A DNA stretch of 64,000 bases from Candidatus Eremiobacterota bacterium. GTDB taxonomy: Bacteria > Vulcanimicrobiota > CADAWZ01 > Ess09-12. The stretch covers positions 1 through 64,000 of the forward strand of contig JAVHLM010000010.1 in assembly GCA_031082125.1 (NCBI GenBank). Direction: 5' to 3'. Under the pieces are notes generated by a model, which saw only the letters and a program-made list of their open reading frames with translations, made no database searches and was not told the origin of the DNA. Position 1 is the first letter of the stretch. Each line of letters starts with the position of its first letter. The translations under genes were made by a program, and so were the position numbers. This document shows, piece after piece, positions 50,061 through 58,540 of the stretch.

Positions 50061-51969
50061 CTGGATGAATTCTCCTTACCACGCCTCTCTCGTCTATTAT
50101 CACCGTCGCCCTGTCCAGGAGCGCGAGGGGCAGCTTTATTTTCAGCCCGTCGGCGACTTTGAGGTTCACCGCGAGCTCAATTGTACGGTATCTTTCAAAG
50201 GGGATGTCCCCGGGGCTCTCGCCTTTCAGGATCCTCTTCACCAGATGAGCTGCCTGCTCGCCGCTCACCGCGTAGTCATAGCCGAAGCAGATGAGGGCGC
50301 CCTCCTGGACCCTGGTGATGTCATTGATGATGATGGGAATCTTCCGGGAGCCGGAAGCCTTCACGACGGCGTCGAAGGCCGAGTAAATCAGGTTGTCGGG
50401 CGGCAGCACATAGACATCAATATCCTCCCTTGAGAGAGAGAGCGCTGCCTGATAAACCTCGGAGGTATTGGTGACGGTGGCCCCGCGGAAGGCAAGCTTG
50501 CTGTGGCCTTCAAGAGCTTTCCTGAGGGCTTCCACGTTGAAGACCGAGTTGAATTGGCCCGGGTCCCACAGCGTGCCGATTTTCGCCCCCCGGGGGAACA
50601 GAGTCTCCACGATTCTCACCGTTTCGTCCATGGGCACGGAGCCGTAAACACCGGTGATATTTGCGAGGTGATCTTTCTCTGAGGAGCCGACCTTGATGAC
50701 GAAGGGATCGGCCACCGTCGCAAAGACCACGGGGATCCTTTTCACTCTCGAGGTGGCGGCCTGCGTGGCGGCGCTCGATATGGTGACGATGACGTCGCAC
50801 TGGCTCATCACGAGTTTATCAAGAATAGTGTTAAGGGTGGCCATGTCGCCCTGGGCATTCTGAATCAAGAACTCGCAGTTTTTTCCCCCGGCATAGCCGA
50901 GCCGCGTCATTTCCCTCAGAAAGCTCTCGCGGGTGGTGTCGAGCATGCCGTTTTCCGTGAGCTGCACTACTCCGATCCGGTAATTTTCGCGGTGGGCTTT
51001 CATCGAATGCTGCTTTTCCATCAATGCCATGACAAGCAGCAGCGCAATGACTCCCCCTGCGAGGGCATATTTCATCACCGGCGAGGTCTTGGCAGGCTTT
51101 TTCCCTTCGGTTTCCCCGAAAAGGCCCGAAAGAGACAATATGATAAGCACCAGCACTGAGGTGAAGAGCTTGAGGTCTATAGGATTGAGGCCCATGTAAA
51201 GCACAAGGGCAACCATGAGGCGGTAGAGCAGTGATCCGATGAGGGCGCTTGCCACTCCCCAGGCGATTGAGCGGCTCTTGACGAGGTGCTCTCCCAGGAT
51301 GATTGACGCCAGTCCTGTCATAATGGTGCCAATTCCCATGCTGATGTCGGCGAAGCCCTGGTACTGGGCCACGAGGCCCCCCGAGATGCCCACGAGGCCG
51401 TTGGCAAGCGCCAGGCCCCCGATGCTCATCATGTCCACGTTCACGCCCTGCGCCGCCGCCATCCGGGGATTGTCGCCCGCGGCCCTCAGGGTGATGCCGA
51501 TGTCGGTCTTGAGGCCGAGGGAGGAGAGGCACCAGAGCATCACCGTGCAGAGAAAAAGGCACAGCGGAATCCACAGGTCACCTGGAAGGCCGGCATTCAG
51601 GGCCAGCAGGAAGGTGATGAAGCTCTCGCCCGTGTTCAAGGGGATGTTTGATTTTTCCATGATATGGAGGTTCACCGAGTAAAGGCCTATCATCACAAGG
51701 ATCCCTGCAAGGAGGCTATGAATCCTGTAGCGGGTATAAATGATGCCGGTGAGGGCGCCGGCAAGGGCGCCTGCGGCAAAGCCTGCAAGCAGGGCCATAA
51801 AGGGCGGATGACCGGCCATGAGTATGACGGCAGAGACGGCCGCCCCGGTGGTAAAGCTCCCATCCACGGTGATATCGGCGATTTTGAGGACCCTGAAAGT
51901 GAGAAAGACGCCGCATGCCATGAAGGCGTAGAGAAATCCGAGGTTAAGTGCTCCCAGCCAGAGTTCCAA
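50053..51969 (-). CDS. Fused ABC permease and substrate-binding protein (PF04392-type)
   Basis: 638 residues. Residues about 1-290 are a branched-chain-amino-acid/ribose-type permease with about nine helices (AFMACGVFLTFRVLKIADITVDG; the coupling stretch GVNVDMMSIGGLALANGLVG). A further helix (about 307-325, YALAGGVIALLLVMALM) leads into a periplasmic binding protein of the ABC_sub_bind (TrpX-like) family (about 335-638, with VTISSAATQAATSRVKRIPVVFATVADP and IDVYVLPPDN). Usually these are separate polypeptides, and the binding protein is secreted or lipidated. Fusion tethers the receptor to its permease in a single chain. It lies four bases after the STAS gene. Confidence 0.87.
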   Translation of the reverse strand: MELWLGALNLGFLYAFMACGVFLTFRVLKIADITVDGSFTTGAAVSAVILMAGHPPFMALLAGFAAGALAGALTGIIYTRYRIHSLLAGILVMIGLYSVNLHIMEKSNIPLNTGESFITFLLALNAGLPGDLWIPLCLFLCTVMLWCLSSLGLKTDIGITLRAAGDNPRMAAAQGVNVDMMSIGGLALANGLVGISGGLVAQYQGFADISMGIGTIMTGLASIILGEHLVKSRSIAWGVASALIGSLLYRLMVALVLYMGLNPIDLKLFTSVLVLIILSLSGLFGETEGKKPAKTSPVMKYALAGGVIALLLVMALMEKQHSMKAHRENYRIGVVQLTENGMLDTTRESFLREMTRLGYAGGKNCEFLIQNAQGDMATLNTILDKLVMSQCDVIVTISSAATQAATSRVKRIPVVFATVADPFVIKVGSSEKDHLANITGVYGSVPMDETVRIVETLFPRGAKIGTLWDPGQFNSVFNVEALRKALEGHSKLAFRGATVTNTSEVYQAALSLSREDIDVYVLPPDNLIYSAFDAVVKASGSRKIPIIINDITRVQEGALICFGYDYAVSGEQAAHLVKRILKGESPGDIPFERYRTIELAVNLKVADGLKIKLPLALLDRATVIIDERGVVRRIHPGD

Positions 51970-51973
51970 AGCA

Positions 51974-53206
51974 TTACCCTTCCAGTTCCACTATTCCCGC
52001 CAGCCCGTAGCTGAAAAGGCTTTTCCCCAGCAGGTGGCGGAGCTTCAAAGGAGCATACCGCCCCATGATTCTCTCAATCTCCTGTTCGAAGTGCCCGGGC
52101 TCCCGTCTGAGAAGCTCGGGAGGGTACTCGCACCCATGGAGATGGAAAGAGCTTCTTTCAGGGAAGAGCTCCCTGGTTTTTTCCGGGATTTTTTCCTTTT
52201 CCCTTGCGGCAATGCCCACGGCGAGCAGGAGCCTGTTAGGGGCTTCGGGCTCAAGGGAGAAGTCAAACCACTCGGGAAAGTTCTCCTGGTGGAAGATATC
52301 CTTCCCGTTGGCAGGCCTGCGGGAAAGAAGAGGGATTCTCCTCAGGGTGAGCCCCCTGATCCCCTTGCTTTCCGCCAGGAAGACCATCCCTATGAGGGGA
52401 GCATCGGTGAGGGACAAAAATCCCTCAATGAGCCTGGAGAGCTCTATGGGGCCTTCTTCGCCTTCAAATGAGAGGGTCAGCGCGAAGGGGCCCTTGAAAG
52501 AAAAGCCGTAGAGAAAATTGAGGCAGGCCCTCTCACCCCTGGAGTACATCTCGAAGTCCACGGCAGTGTGCTCCCTGGCAGGGTACACAAAGAAGTTATG
52601 GCTCACTATGCAGGCTTCGCCGAAATAGTCACAGAACTCATCAAAGCGTTCGCCCGGTGTGGCAAGCCCTGCGCCGAACTGCACCGATTCCTGCTTCACG
52701 GTGACTATGTCGCCGGCTTCATAGCCGCTTTCCCCCAGTTTGCCCGGTGAGCCCAGAGTGCAAAAGGTGCCTTTTCCTGCGGTGCTCCTCACCAGGGAGA
52801 AGGTGATTTCCCGGAAGCTCTGCGGGGCAGCGCCGGGAGCTTTCTGAACGCTTCCCTCTTCGGCGGCGATGCCCTCCTCATGCTCCACGATGCGGAAAAT
52901 CCTGTCAAAGCCGCCCGTCCTGAGAAGCTCCATCAGGAACCCGGGCACTTGGGAGAAGACAATCTCCCCCCCGGCATGCCTCAGCTTCTTGTGAAAGACC
53001 ATGAAGACCCGCATTCCCGCGCTCGACAGGTAGGTGACGTGCTCGAGGCTCACGGCGACATTTCTCTCGCCGCCTTCCACGGCCTCAGCGAGGCACTTCT
53101 CGAGGTCTCTTGAGGTGAGCCCGTCAATACGCCCCCTTGGCTCAAGCCTTGCAAGCCGGCCTTCTTCCTTTATGCTGCATTCAAAGCCCGGGCTCTCCTG
53201 TCTCAT
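51974..53206 (-). CDS. STAS domain protein (anti-sigma-factor-antagonist-like) with long C-terminal domain
   Basis: 410 residues from ATG 53206. A STAS domain (about 5-110) has LEPRGRIDGLTSRDLEKCLAEAVEGG and VSLEHVTYLSSAGMRVFMVFH, with the Ser-Ser-Ala-Gly motif where the regulatory serine phosphorylation occurs. The remaining 300 residues are an unrecognised domain (FDEFCDYFGEACIVSH). It is the first gene of the STAS-ABC-GT2-TPR run and may be a regulatory partner of the transporter. An unusually short leader with no ribosome-binding site suggests leaderless translation. Confidence 0.8.
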   Translation of the reverse strand: MRQESPGFECSIKEEGRLARLEPRGRIDGLTSRDLEKCLAEAVEGGERNVAVSLEHVTYLSSAGMRVFMVFHKKLRHAGGEIVFSQVPGFLMELLRTGGFDRIFRIVEHEEGIAAEEGSVQKAPGAAPQSFREITFSLVRSTAGKGTFCTLGSPGKLGESGYEAGDIVTVKQESVQFGAGLATPGERFDEFCDYFGEACIVSHNFFVYPAREHTAVDFEMYSRGERACLNFLYGFSFKGPFALTLSFEGEEGPIELSRLIEGFLSLTDAPLIGMVFLAESKGIRGLTLRRIPLLSRRPANGKDIFHQENFPEWFDFSLEPEAPNRLLLAVGIAAREKEKIPEKTRELFPERSSFHLHGCEYPPELLRREPGHFEQEIERIMGRYAPLKLRHLLGKSLFSYGLAGIVELEG

Positions 53207-53212
53207 TCCTGT

Positions 53213-53241
53213 AGTATACCAGAGAAAAGGCCATAAAACAA
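53213..53241 (-). promoter_or_regulatory. Promoter of the STAS gene, leaderless type
   Basis: Minus strand TTGTTT (53236-53241), 17 bp, then TATACT (53213-53218) with an extended-10 TG-G. Only six bases separate the -10 from the ATG at 53206, so transcription should begin at or next to the start codon. No Shine-Dalgarno fits between. Confidence 0.55.
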
Positions 53242-53308
53242 GGGACTGCCGCCGTCCCTGAGGGCATATTCTCCCGGGCACTTTTGGGTTCAATGGCACC
53301 GGTTTTTA

Positions 53309-53317
53309 TGGTATAAT
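53309..53317 (+). promoter_or_regulatory. Extended -10 promoter of the PilX-like gene, leaderless type
   Basis: TGG-TATAAT: perfect -10 (53312-53317) with extended TG. TTCAAT at 53289-53294 is a weak -35 at 17 bp. The ATG (53325) comes seven bases later with no ribosome-binding site. Confidence 0.6.
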
Positions 53318-53324
53318 CATAAGT

Positions 53325-53870
53325 ATGAAAAGGGAGAGAGGGGCAATTCTGATAGTCGTCCTTATGATCCTGCTGCTTGTTACATGCATGGCCACTGCCT
53401 TTGTGAATTTCCAGGTGAGCGACAGGCGCCTCTCGCAGGATGACGTGAACTCACAGAAGGCTTTCTACATGGCCGACTCCGGTATCCAGCTCGCCATGGG
53501 AAAGATATGCAGGGATATAAACTGGCAGGGCCAGAATCGCTTCGATGCCGCTGTTGACAATGGTCCCGTCACCGAGTGGGTCTACCAGGAGGGGACCTAC
53601 AAGTGCGGCTTTATGGTGCAGAGCCAGTTCCTGGGGTATATCCCCGCCGATCCTGCAAAAAACAATAATTACTACGTTCGCTCCACGGGGGTCGTCGTGG
53701 ATGTGAGCTACAGCCCGCCGCGCCTTATCGCTTCAAGGTGCGTGAAAGCCTATATCCAGTGCGCCAATGATTATAATCCAGGCCATGATGGCCAGCCCGA
53801 CAAGCACTATACCCCCGTGGGAACGGGCAACCCCGCCATACTGTGGCGGTTTTACGATGAATACAAGTAA
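53325..53870 (+). CDS. PilX-like minor pilin assembly protein
   Basis: 181 residues. The N-terminus RGAILIVVLMILLLVTCMATAFVNFQ, followed by AFYMADSGIQLAMG, is the PilX N-terminal pattern (prepilin-like leader, hydrophobic helix, then a polar segment with the AxxxAExG-type motif). It is a minor type IV pilus or type II secretion pseudopilin. It heads a plus-strand run of pseudopilin genes and overlaps the next reading frame by 14 bases. Its expression probably starts from a leaderless promoter. Confidence 0.75.
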   Translation: MKRERGAILIVVLMILLLVTCMATAFVNFQVSDRRLSQDDVNSQKAFYMADSGIQLAMGKICRDINWQGQNRFDAAVDNGPVTEWVYQEGTYKCGFMVQSQFLGYIPADPAKNNNYYVRSTGVVVDVSYSPPRLIASRCVKAYIQCANDYNPGHDGQPDKHYTPVGTGNPAILWRFYDEYK

Positions 53871-54474
53871 AGGAGGCCGAAGGAGCGCTTTGGCAAGAAC
53901 ACCTTTCAATGCCCTCATGAGGGGGCTCTCGCTGCTGGAGCTTGTGGTGTCCATATTGATTATGGCTCTCCTCCTCTTTTCAGTGTTTCAGATACTCACC
54001 TCCGGCACTACCTACCAGATGAGGAGCAGGTCTTCCTCGAAACTCGCGGCCCTCATGCAGAAAGTGATGGAGCAGGCAAGGCTCGTGGCTCTCACCTTTG
54101 ACGACTCCCTACCCCCTCCTCTTCCCGATACGGACTGGCAGTTCTTTTCCGGCAGCGACGAGGTGTACCGTTACAGGATCAATTATTACACCTACCAGGT
54201 CATGACTTTTCCACAACCTGACGGGACGGGCGAGTGCCCCGCCAGGAGAAAATATATTGTGGCAGTGCAGGTGGCGATAGAGGGGCCGGTGAACCCCGAC
54301 GGCTCCGCCAAGTACGGTTACAGCAAGGTTTCATCAGCCTCGCTTGTGGCGGCCGATAAATATATGGGTGAAACAGCCATAGCCCCGGCAATGCCTGCAG
54401 AGCTTCACCCGGCGCCGCCCACGCCCATGATCCATATTGCGATGCCGCCGACACCAAATACGGGAGCTCCATGA
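53857..54474 (+). CDS. Type IV prepilin-like protein
   Basis: 205 residues. The prepilin cleavage site is MRG|LSLLELVVSILIMAL, with Gly at -1 and Glu at +5, followed by the conserved N-terminal helix; the body is variable and ends with a Pro-rich tail. I keep ATG 53857, but TTG 53890, with AAGGAG four bases upstream and a leader of 12 residues, is at least as likely. It is followed at once (ATGA overlap) by the next pseudopilin. It is a minor pilin, probably PilV- or PilW-like. Confidence 0.78.
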   Translation: MNTSKGGRRSALARTPFNALMRGLSLLELVVSILIMALLLFSVFQILTSGTTYQMRSRSSSKLAALMQKVMEQARLVALTFDDSLPPPLPDTDWQFFSGSDEVYRYRINYYTYQVMTFPQPDGTGECPARRKYIVAVQVAIEGPVNPDGSAKYGYSKVSSASLVAADKYMGETAIAPAMPAELHPAPPTPMIHIAMPPTPNTGAP

Positions 54475-55031
54475 AGAGAGAGTCAAAGATGGCCTTGAAA
54501 AGTGAAAAAGGCTTGACGATTGTCGAGACAATGGTCACTCTGGCATTGTTCGCCATTCTGATGGCCCTTTCCGCGACGATTTACCTCCAGAGCTCCCGGG
54601 TCCACCGCCAGGGCATCGAGATGGCGCGGCTCCGCCAGAAGGCCATGGCAGTCCTTGACATTATCGTCACGGACCTTTCCAAGGCGAGCCGTTATGAGAC
54701 TACTCCAGACAATCATTCCATAAATATCCATATCACCAATTTAAAAAGGAGCACGGCGGCCCCTTCGCACGGCGGCGACACCCGCGTGGAATACCGTCTT
54801 GAGAGCGATCACACCGTGACCAGGACCGATGACTGGGAGACCAAGGTGATTGCCGACAATGTGAAGGACCTTACCTTCTATGCCACCACCTCCTTTACGC
54901 CTTACCGCAATGATGCGGTCCGCATTGAAGTGGCGACGGACCTCAATGATCCCCGGACAAAGACCTTTGCCCTCACTGCAGCTTCGGGAACAAGGGCTCT
55001 CGACAATTCCACGATAAGATTCGGTCCATGA
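54471..55031 (+). CDS. Type IV prepilin-like protein (PilW/GspJ-like)
   Basis: 186 residues with the cleavage motif KG|LTIVETMVTLALFAIL (Gly at -1, Glu at +5). The C-terminal body VEYRLESDHTVTRTDDW ... TKVIADNVKDLTFYA is typical of PilW/GspJ minor pseudopilins. Its ATG overlaps the previous gene stop, and its stop overlaps the next ATG, giving strict translational coupling across the pilin and O-antigen ligase genes. Confidence 0.85.
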   Translation: MKRESKMALKSEKGLTIVETMVTLALFAILMALSATIYLQSSRVHRQGIEMARLRQKAMAVLDIIVTDLSKASRYETTPDNHSINIHITNLKRSTAAPSHGGDTRVEYRLESDHTVTRTDDWETKVIADNVKDLTFYATTSFTPYRNDAVRIEVATDLNDPRTKTFALTAASGTRALDNSTIRFGP

Positions 55032-56203
55032 ATATCCGCGCGCCTGCCCTTCTTCTTTTGATGCTTTCCCTGCTCTGGCCCTGCGCTTTTCCCGGCGAAG
55101 GCGCCTTCCCGGGCTTCCTTCTCTACGCCCTCCTTGTCGTGATTGTCCTGGGATACCTGCTGATGATGAGGAATCTGCCCTGCAGGGATACGGCCCCGGT
55201 CCTTGCCCCCCTGGCTCTTTTTCTTGCGGTGTCAACGGTTTCGGCGGTGAGCTCCCTTCACATGCTTGCCGCTCTCCGTGAGGTGGCCCTTTTTGCCCTC
55301 TATACCATGGCGTTTTACTGCGCCCTTGTCCTCGGCAGCAAGGATTGGTGCAAGGAGAGAGCGGTGAAGGGCCTTGTCTGGGCTGCTTCTGCCCTTTCTC
55401 TCGGGGCAGTCGCCAGGTATGGCTTTGATATATTTACCGGGCACGGATCACCCGTGAGGGCCATGGCGTGGTTTCCAAGCCCCAACCTTCTGGGTGCGGC
55501 GATAGTGCTCCTCATCCCCCTCGCGGCTTCCGGCATAAGGAAGCCTTTCCCGGGCGGGGTCCCGGTGGCGCTCATGAGTGCGGGCCTTGTGCTCACCATG
55601 TCGCGGAGCTCCCTGGCGGGCATCACGGCAGCAGTGCTTTTTTATTACGCAGTGATGCGGAGGAACAGTGAAAAGGTGCTGCTGGCTCTCTCTGTGCTGC
55701 TTGTCCTTTTCTGCGGCATTCTGCTCCTGCCCTCCAGTGAGGTCCAGGAGAGGTTTCTCAATATAATCACTTACCGGTGGGATCTCTATGCCCTCATGCG
55801 TTTTGACGCATGGAAGAGCTCTCTCTCCATGTGGCTTGGCTCTCCACTCTGCGGGATCGGCCCCGGGAATTTCCAGTTTGAGTATCCCCGCCATGCCCTT
55901 GAGGGCCCCGGCTCCTACTATCTTTTCCTTCCTCATGCCCACAGCCTGGCGCTTCAGCTCCTCGTCGAGACGGGCGTCCTCGGTGTTCTCACTTTTGCAT
56001 GGTGGGCTTTCGCGGTCCTCAGGCGCTCCTGCAGAAGGTCGCCGTTCCTGTTCCTGGGCCTCGCCGCTTATTTTTTCCACAGCCTTTTTGACTACACTCT
56101 CTGGTATCCCCCCGTGGGCTTCCTCTTTTTCCTCGTGGCGGGGCTCGCCGCCGTGGCCCCTCCTCATTTTCATCGAAGCAGGAGCACACTCCACTCCTCG
56201 TGA
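55028..56203 (+). CDS. O-antigen ligase / polymerase family membrane protein (Wzy_C)
   Basis: 391 residues with ten to eleven hydrophobic helices and the conserved periplasmic loop GIGPGNFQFEYPRHAL ... LPHAHSLALQLLVETGVLGVL, the signature of the Wzy_C superfamily. Members act as O-antigen ligases, polymerases or as PglL/PilO protein O-oligosaccharyltransferases. It overlaps the pseudopilin stop by ATGA, and its immediate context is pilin genes, so pilin glycosylation is possible. Nothing in sequence alone separates a ligase from an oligosaccharyltransferase. Confidence 0.85.
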   Translation: MNIRAPALLLLMLSLLWPCAFPGEGAFPGFLLYALLVVIVLGYLLMMRNLPCRDTAPVLAPLALFLAVSTVSAVSSLHMLAALREVALFALYTMAFYCALVLGSKDWCKERAVKGLVWAASALSLGAVARYGFDIFTGHGSPVRAMAWFPSPNLLGAAIVLLIPLAASGIRKPFPGGVPVALMSAGLVLTMSRSSLAGITAAVLFYYAVMRRNSEKVLLALSVLLVLFCGILLLPSSEVQERFLNIITYRWDLYALMRFDAWKSSLSMWLGSPLCGIGPGNFQFEYPRHALEGPGSYYLFLPHAHSLALQLLVETGVLGVLTFAWWAFAVLRRSCRRSPFLFLGLAAYFFHSLFDYTLWYPPVGFLFFLVAGLAAVAPPHFHRSRSTLHSS

Positions 56204-56245
56204 ATATAAAATCTAATCAGGCACTGCAGAATCAAGGAGGTACAT

Positions 56246-56695
56246 ATGAGCGACACTGCGGAAGAACTGGGAAAGGTAAAAGAGACACTGGACCGCTATT
56301 ACAGGGCTCTCAGCGAAAGGAATATCGGGCTGCTGAGCGAGGTAATGGCTCAAGATGAAGATATGGTGAGCTTCGGCACCGACACCGACGAGCGGTGGAC
56401 AGGGTGGAGCGAATTAGAGAAGATCCACCGAAGGCAGTTCGAGGTCATTACAGAGTACCAGACCGCCCGTCACGATTCAGTGGTGAAATTAAATGCCTCT
56501 GCCGATACCGCATGGTTTTCAGAAACTCTGGATGCCCATGTGGAAGTCATGGATGAGAGCTATGAGCTTTCTCTCCGGATATCAGGAGTGCTGGAAAAGC
56601 GTGAGGGAAAGTGGGTGATTGTGCACTTCCACCGCTCCCTGCCCAAGGAAGGCTTTGCAGTAAAATACCTGGAGACTCACGGCGTCCGGTTTTAG
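56246..56695 (+). CDS. SnoaL/NTF2-like fold protein (DUF4440-type)
   Basis: 149 residues of the cone-shaped alpha+beta fold: LDRYYRALSERNIGLLSEVMAQDEDMVSFGTDTDERWTGW then the late strand KWVIVHFHRSLP. Such proteins are found as isolated enzymes or ligand-binding proteins; here it interrupts the pilin run. It has its own AAGGAGG site, six bases before ATG. Function unknown. Confidence 0.82.
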   Translation: MSDTAEELGKVKETLDRYYRALSERNIGLLSEVMAQDEDMVSFGTDTDERWTGWSELEKIHRRQFEVITEYQTARHDSVVKLNASADTAWFSETLDAHVEVMDESYELSLRISGVLEKREGKWVIVHFHRSLPKEGFAVKYLETHGVRF

Positions 56696-56709
56696 GGCCC
56701 CCATTTTTG

Positions 56710-56718
56710 TGCTATAAT
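56710..56718 (+). promoter_or_regulatory. Extended -10 promoter of the FimT/GspH-like gene, leaderless type
   Basis: TGC-TATAAT at 56710-56718, six bases before the ATG at 56725; there is no convincing -35 and no Shine-Dalgarno. It matches the arrangements at 53213-53221 and 53309-53317. Confidence 0.55.
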
Positions 56719-56724
56719 TGATTC

Positions 56725-57240
56725 ATGAGCATTGCACGGTACCGCCGCCATAGAGGCTTCTCAATTGTCGAGCTTATGGTGTCGCTTGGAATTCTTGGCG
56801 TCATTATTGCCATTATAATCCCTAATTTCAACAATTACACGGCTTCCGCGACGTGCCGCAATGCCGCCCTCATCCTTTACCAGGATGTGCTCGCCATGAG
56901 GCAGCGTGCCCAGGCTATCTCTTTTGATACCGGCATTGACATTTCTCCTCCGGATCCCTCGGGCTCATCCCCCCCCGTCTATACTCTCTGGGAATCTGAC
57001 GATCTTGAGGAGACCGTGATCAAGAGAGTTGACTTATCCAGGCTCTTTTCCAAAGAGATCCGTTTTTATTTCAATCCGCCTTCACCCTCGAGCGATCTGA
57101 GATTCACCCCCTCCCGCACCGATGATACCGGGAGCTGGAAATTCGCCGTGGCAAACAGGGCATTGACCATCATTGTCGAGTGCGGCCAGGAAACGGCCTG
57201 CGTGTCCGTTGACAGCGACGGGAACGTCATTCTTTACTGA
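56725..57240 (+). CDS. FimT/GspH-like pseudopilin
   Basis: 171 residues with the cleavage motif RHRG|FSIVELMVSLGILGVI (Gly at -1, Phe at +1, Glu at +5), a type IV pilin helix and a C-terminal beta-domain ending in GQETACVSVDSDGNVILY, which matches the FimT/GspH family. It is a minor pilin or pseudopilin, exported and cleaved by a prepilin peptidase. Convergent with the GspF gene 10 bases beyond. Confidence 0.87.
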   Translation: MSIARYRRHRGFSIVELMVSLGILGVIIAIIIPNFNNYTASATCRNAALILYQDVLAMRQRAQAISFDTGIDISPPDPSGSSPPVYTLWESDDLEETVIKRVDLSRLFSKEIRFYFNPPSPSSDLRFTPSRTDDTGSWKFAVANRALTIIVECGQETACVSVDSDGNVILY

Positions 57241-57250
57241 AGCTGAGGCT

Positions 57251-58540
57251 TCAGGAAAAGGAATTGATGATGTTGTAGAGTGGCAGGAAGATGGCAATCA
57301 TGATGAAGGCCACTGCGAAGGCCAGCATGCTGATGATTACAGGCTCCAGGAGGTTCAGGAACGTTTCGAGCCTGCCGTTCACATGCTCTTCCATCATGGT
57401 CGCCGACCTTCTAATCATGGACGGGAGATCACCCGTTGATTCGCCCACGCCGCAGAGGTCAGTCACATAGTGGGGAACAAGGGGATGGGATTTGATGGCG
57501 TCAGAGAAGGTCTCCCCTGAATTGAGGCTCTCTATGGTCTCAATGATCATCTCGCGGAAAATCGGGTGGGGCGTCATTTCCACAAGGATTGTGAGGGAAT
57601 CGCTTATAGTGATGCCGCATTCCATCATTGTCGCAAGGTTCAGAAAGATGATGTAGAGCTCGCTCTGGGCGATGAGCCCACCTAAAACGGGGATGCTGAG
57701 CTTGGTAGTCTCAAAATAGTACCGTCCTACAGGGGTCGCCAGGTAATTCTTCAGCAGGAAGATCCCCACAGCTGCTGCTGCTGCAAGCGCGGCCCAGAAC
57801 AGGGGGTTGGTGAGGTAATTGACGGTCGTGACCAGCATCACCGTGATGAATGGGAGCGGCATTCTGGTCTCACGGTAGATGCCGGTAAAGCCAGGCACGA
57901 AGTAAATCATCATGACAAAGACTGAGATTATGGCGAAGGCCATCACGAAAGCCGGGTACGTAAGGCTTGAAATGACCTTTCTCTTGAAGGAATAATATTT
58001 CTCAAGGTCCTGGGCCTGCTTTTCCATCACGGCAGGGAGCCTTCCCGATGATTGTCCCACTCCCACCAGGCCTGCATAGGCCCTGGAAAAGGTGCCGGGG
58101 AACCGGCCGAAGGCATTGTGGGGGGAATGGCCGCTCTCCATGAAGGTGACAAGCTGTTCAAGCACCAGGGCGAACTTCCTGTCGCTCTCGGCGCTCAGGA
58201 TGGACTTTATTCCCGCCGTAATCGGTATTCCTGCCCCGAGCATCGCCGAGAGCTGGTGGGTAAAGATTGAGACCTTGCGCTCGTCGATTTTCTGAGAGCG
58301 CTCAAGCTGCGCTGCAAGGACCTTGTAGGCATTCTTGATGAGCAGGAGCAGATCCCTGCGCACCTTGAAGAGAAGCGATTTTCCCGGCGGAGGGCCATAC
58401 TCCTTGATGGCCAGCACGTTCAGCGGTCGCATCTTTTCCTGCTTGAGCCGGGCAATGACTTCCCCGCTGTCGGCGGCATCCATCTCACCGCTTACGGTGT
58501 CCCCTTTTCTGTTCAACGCCAGGTAATGAAATCTCTTCAT
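57251..58540 (-). CDS. Type II secretion / type IV pilus assembly protein GspF/PilC family
   Basis: 429 residues. The protein begins MKRFHYLALNRKGD at ATG 58540; longer frames run through the next gene. Two tandem T2SSF domains (about 60-180 and 265-385) each carry a helical bundle (HQLSAMLGAGIPITAGIKSIL and LATMMECGITISDSLTIL), and three long membrane helices are spread over the sequence. It is the inner-membrane platform of the pilus or secretion system. Its partner ATPase (PilB/GspE) is not here; PilT is at 8 kb. Overlaps the upstream nucleotidyltransferase by 56 bases. Confidence 0.9.
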   Translation of the reverse strand: MKRFHYLALNRKGDTVSGEMDAADSGEVIARLKQEKMRPLNVLAIKEYGPPPGKSLLFKVRRDLLLLIKNAYKVLAAQLERSQKIDERKVSIFTHQLSAMLGAGIPITAGIKSILSAESDRKFALVLEQLVTFMESGHSPHNAFGRFPGTFSRAYAGLVGVGQSSGRLPAVMEKQAQDLEKYYSFKRKVISSLTYPAFVMAFAIISVFVMMIYFVPGFTGIYRETRMPLPFITVMLVTTVNYLTNPLFWAALAAAAAVGIFLLKNYLATPVGRYYFETTKLSIPVLGGLIAQSELYIIFLNLATMMECGITISDSLTILVEMTPHPIFREMIIETIESLNSGETFSDAIKSHPLVPHYVTDLCGVGESTGDLPSMIRRSATMMEEHVNGRLETFLNLLEPVIISMLAFAVAFIMIAIFLPLYNIINSFS

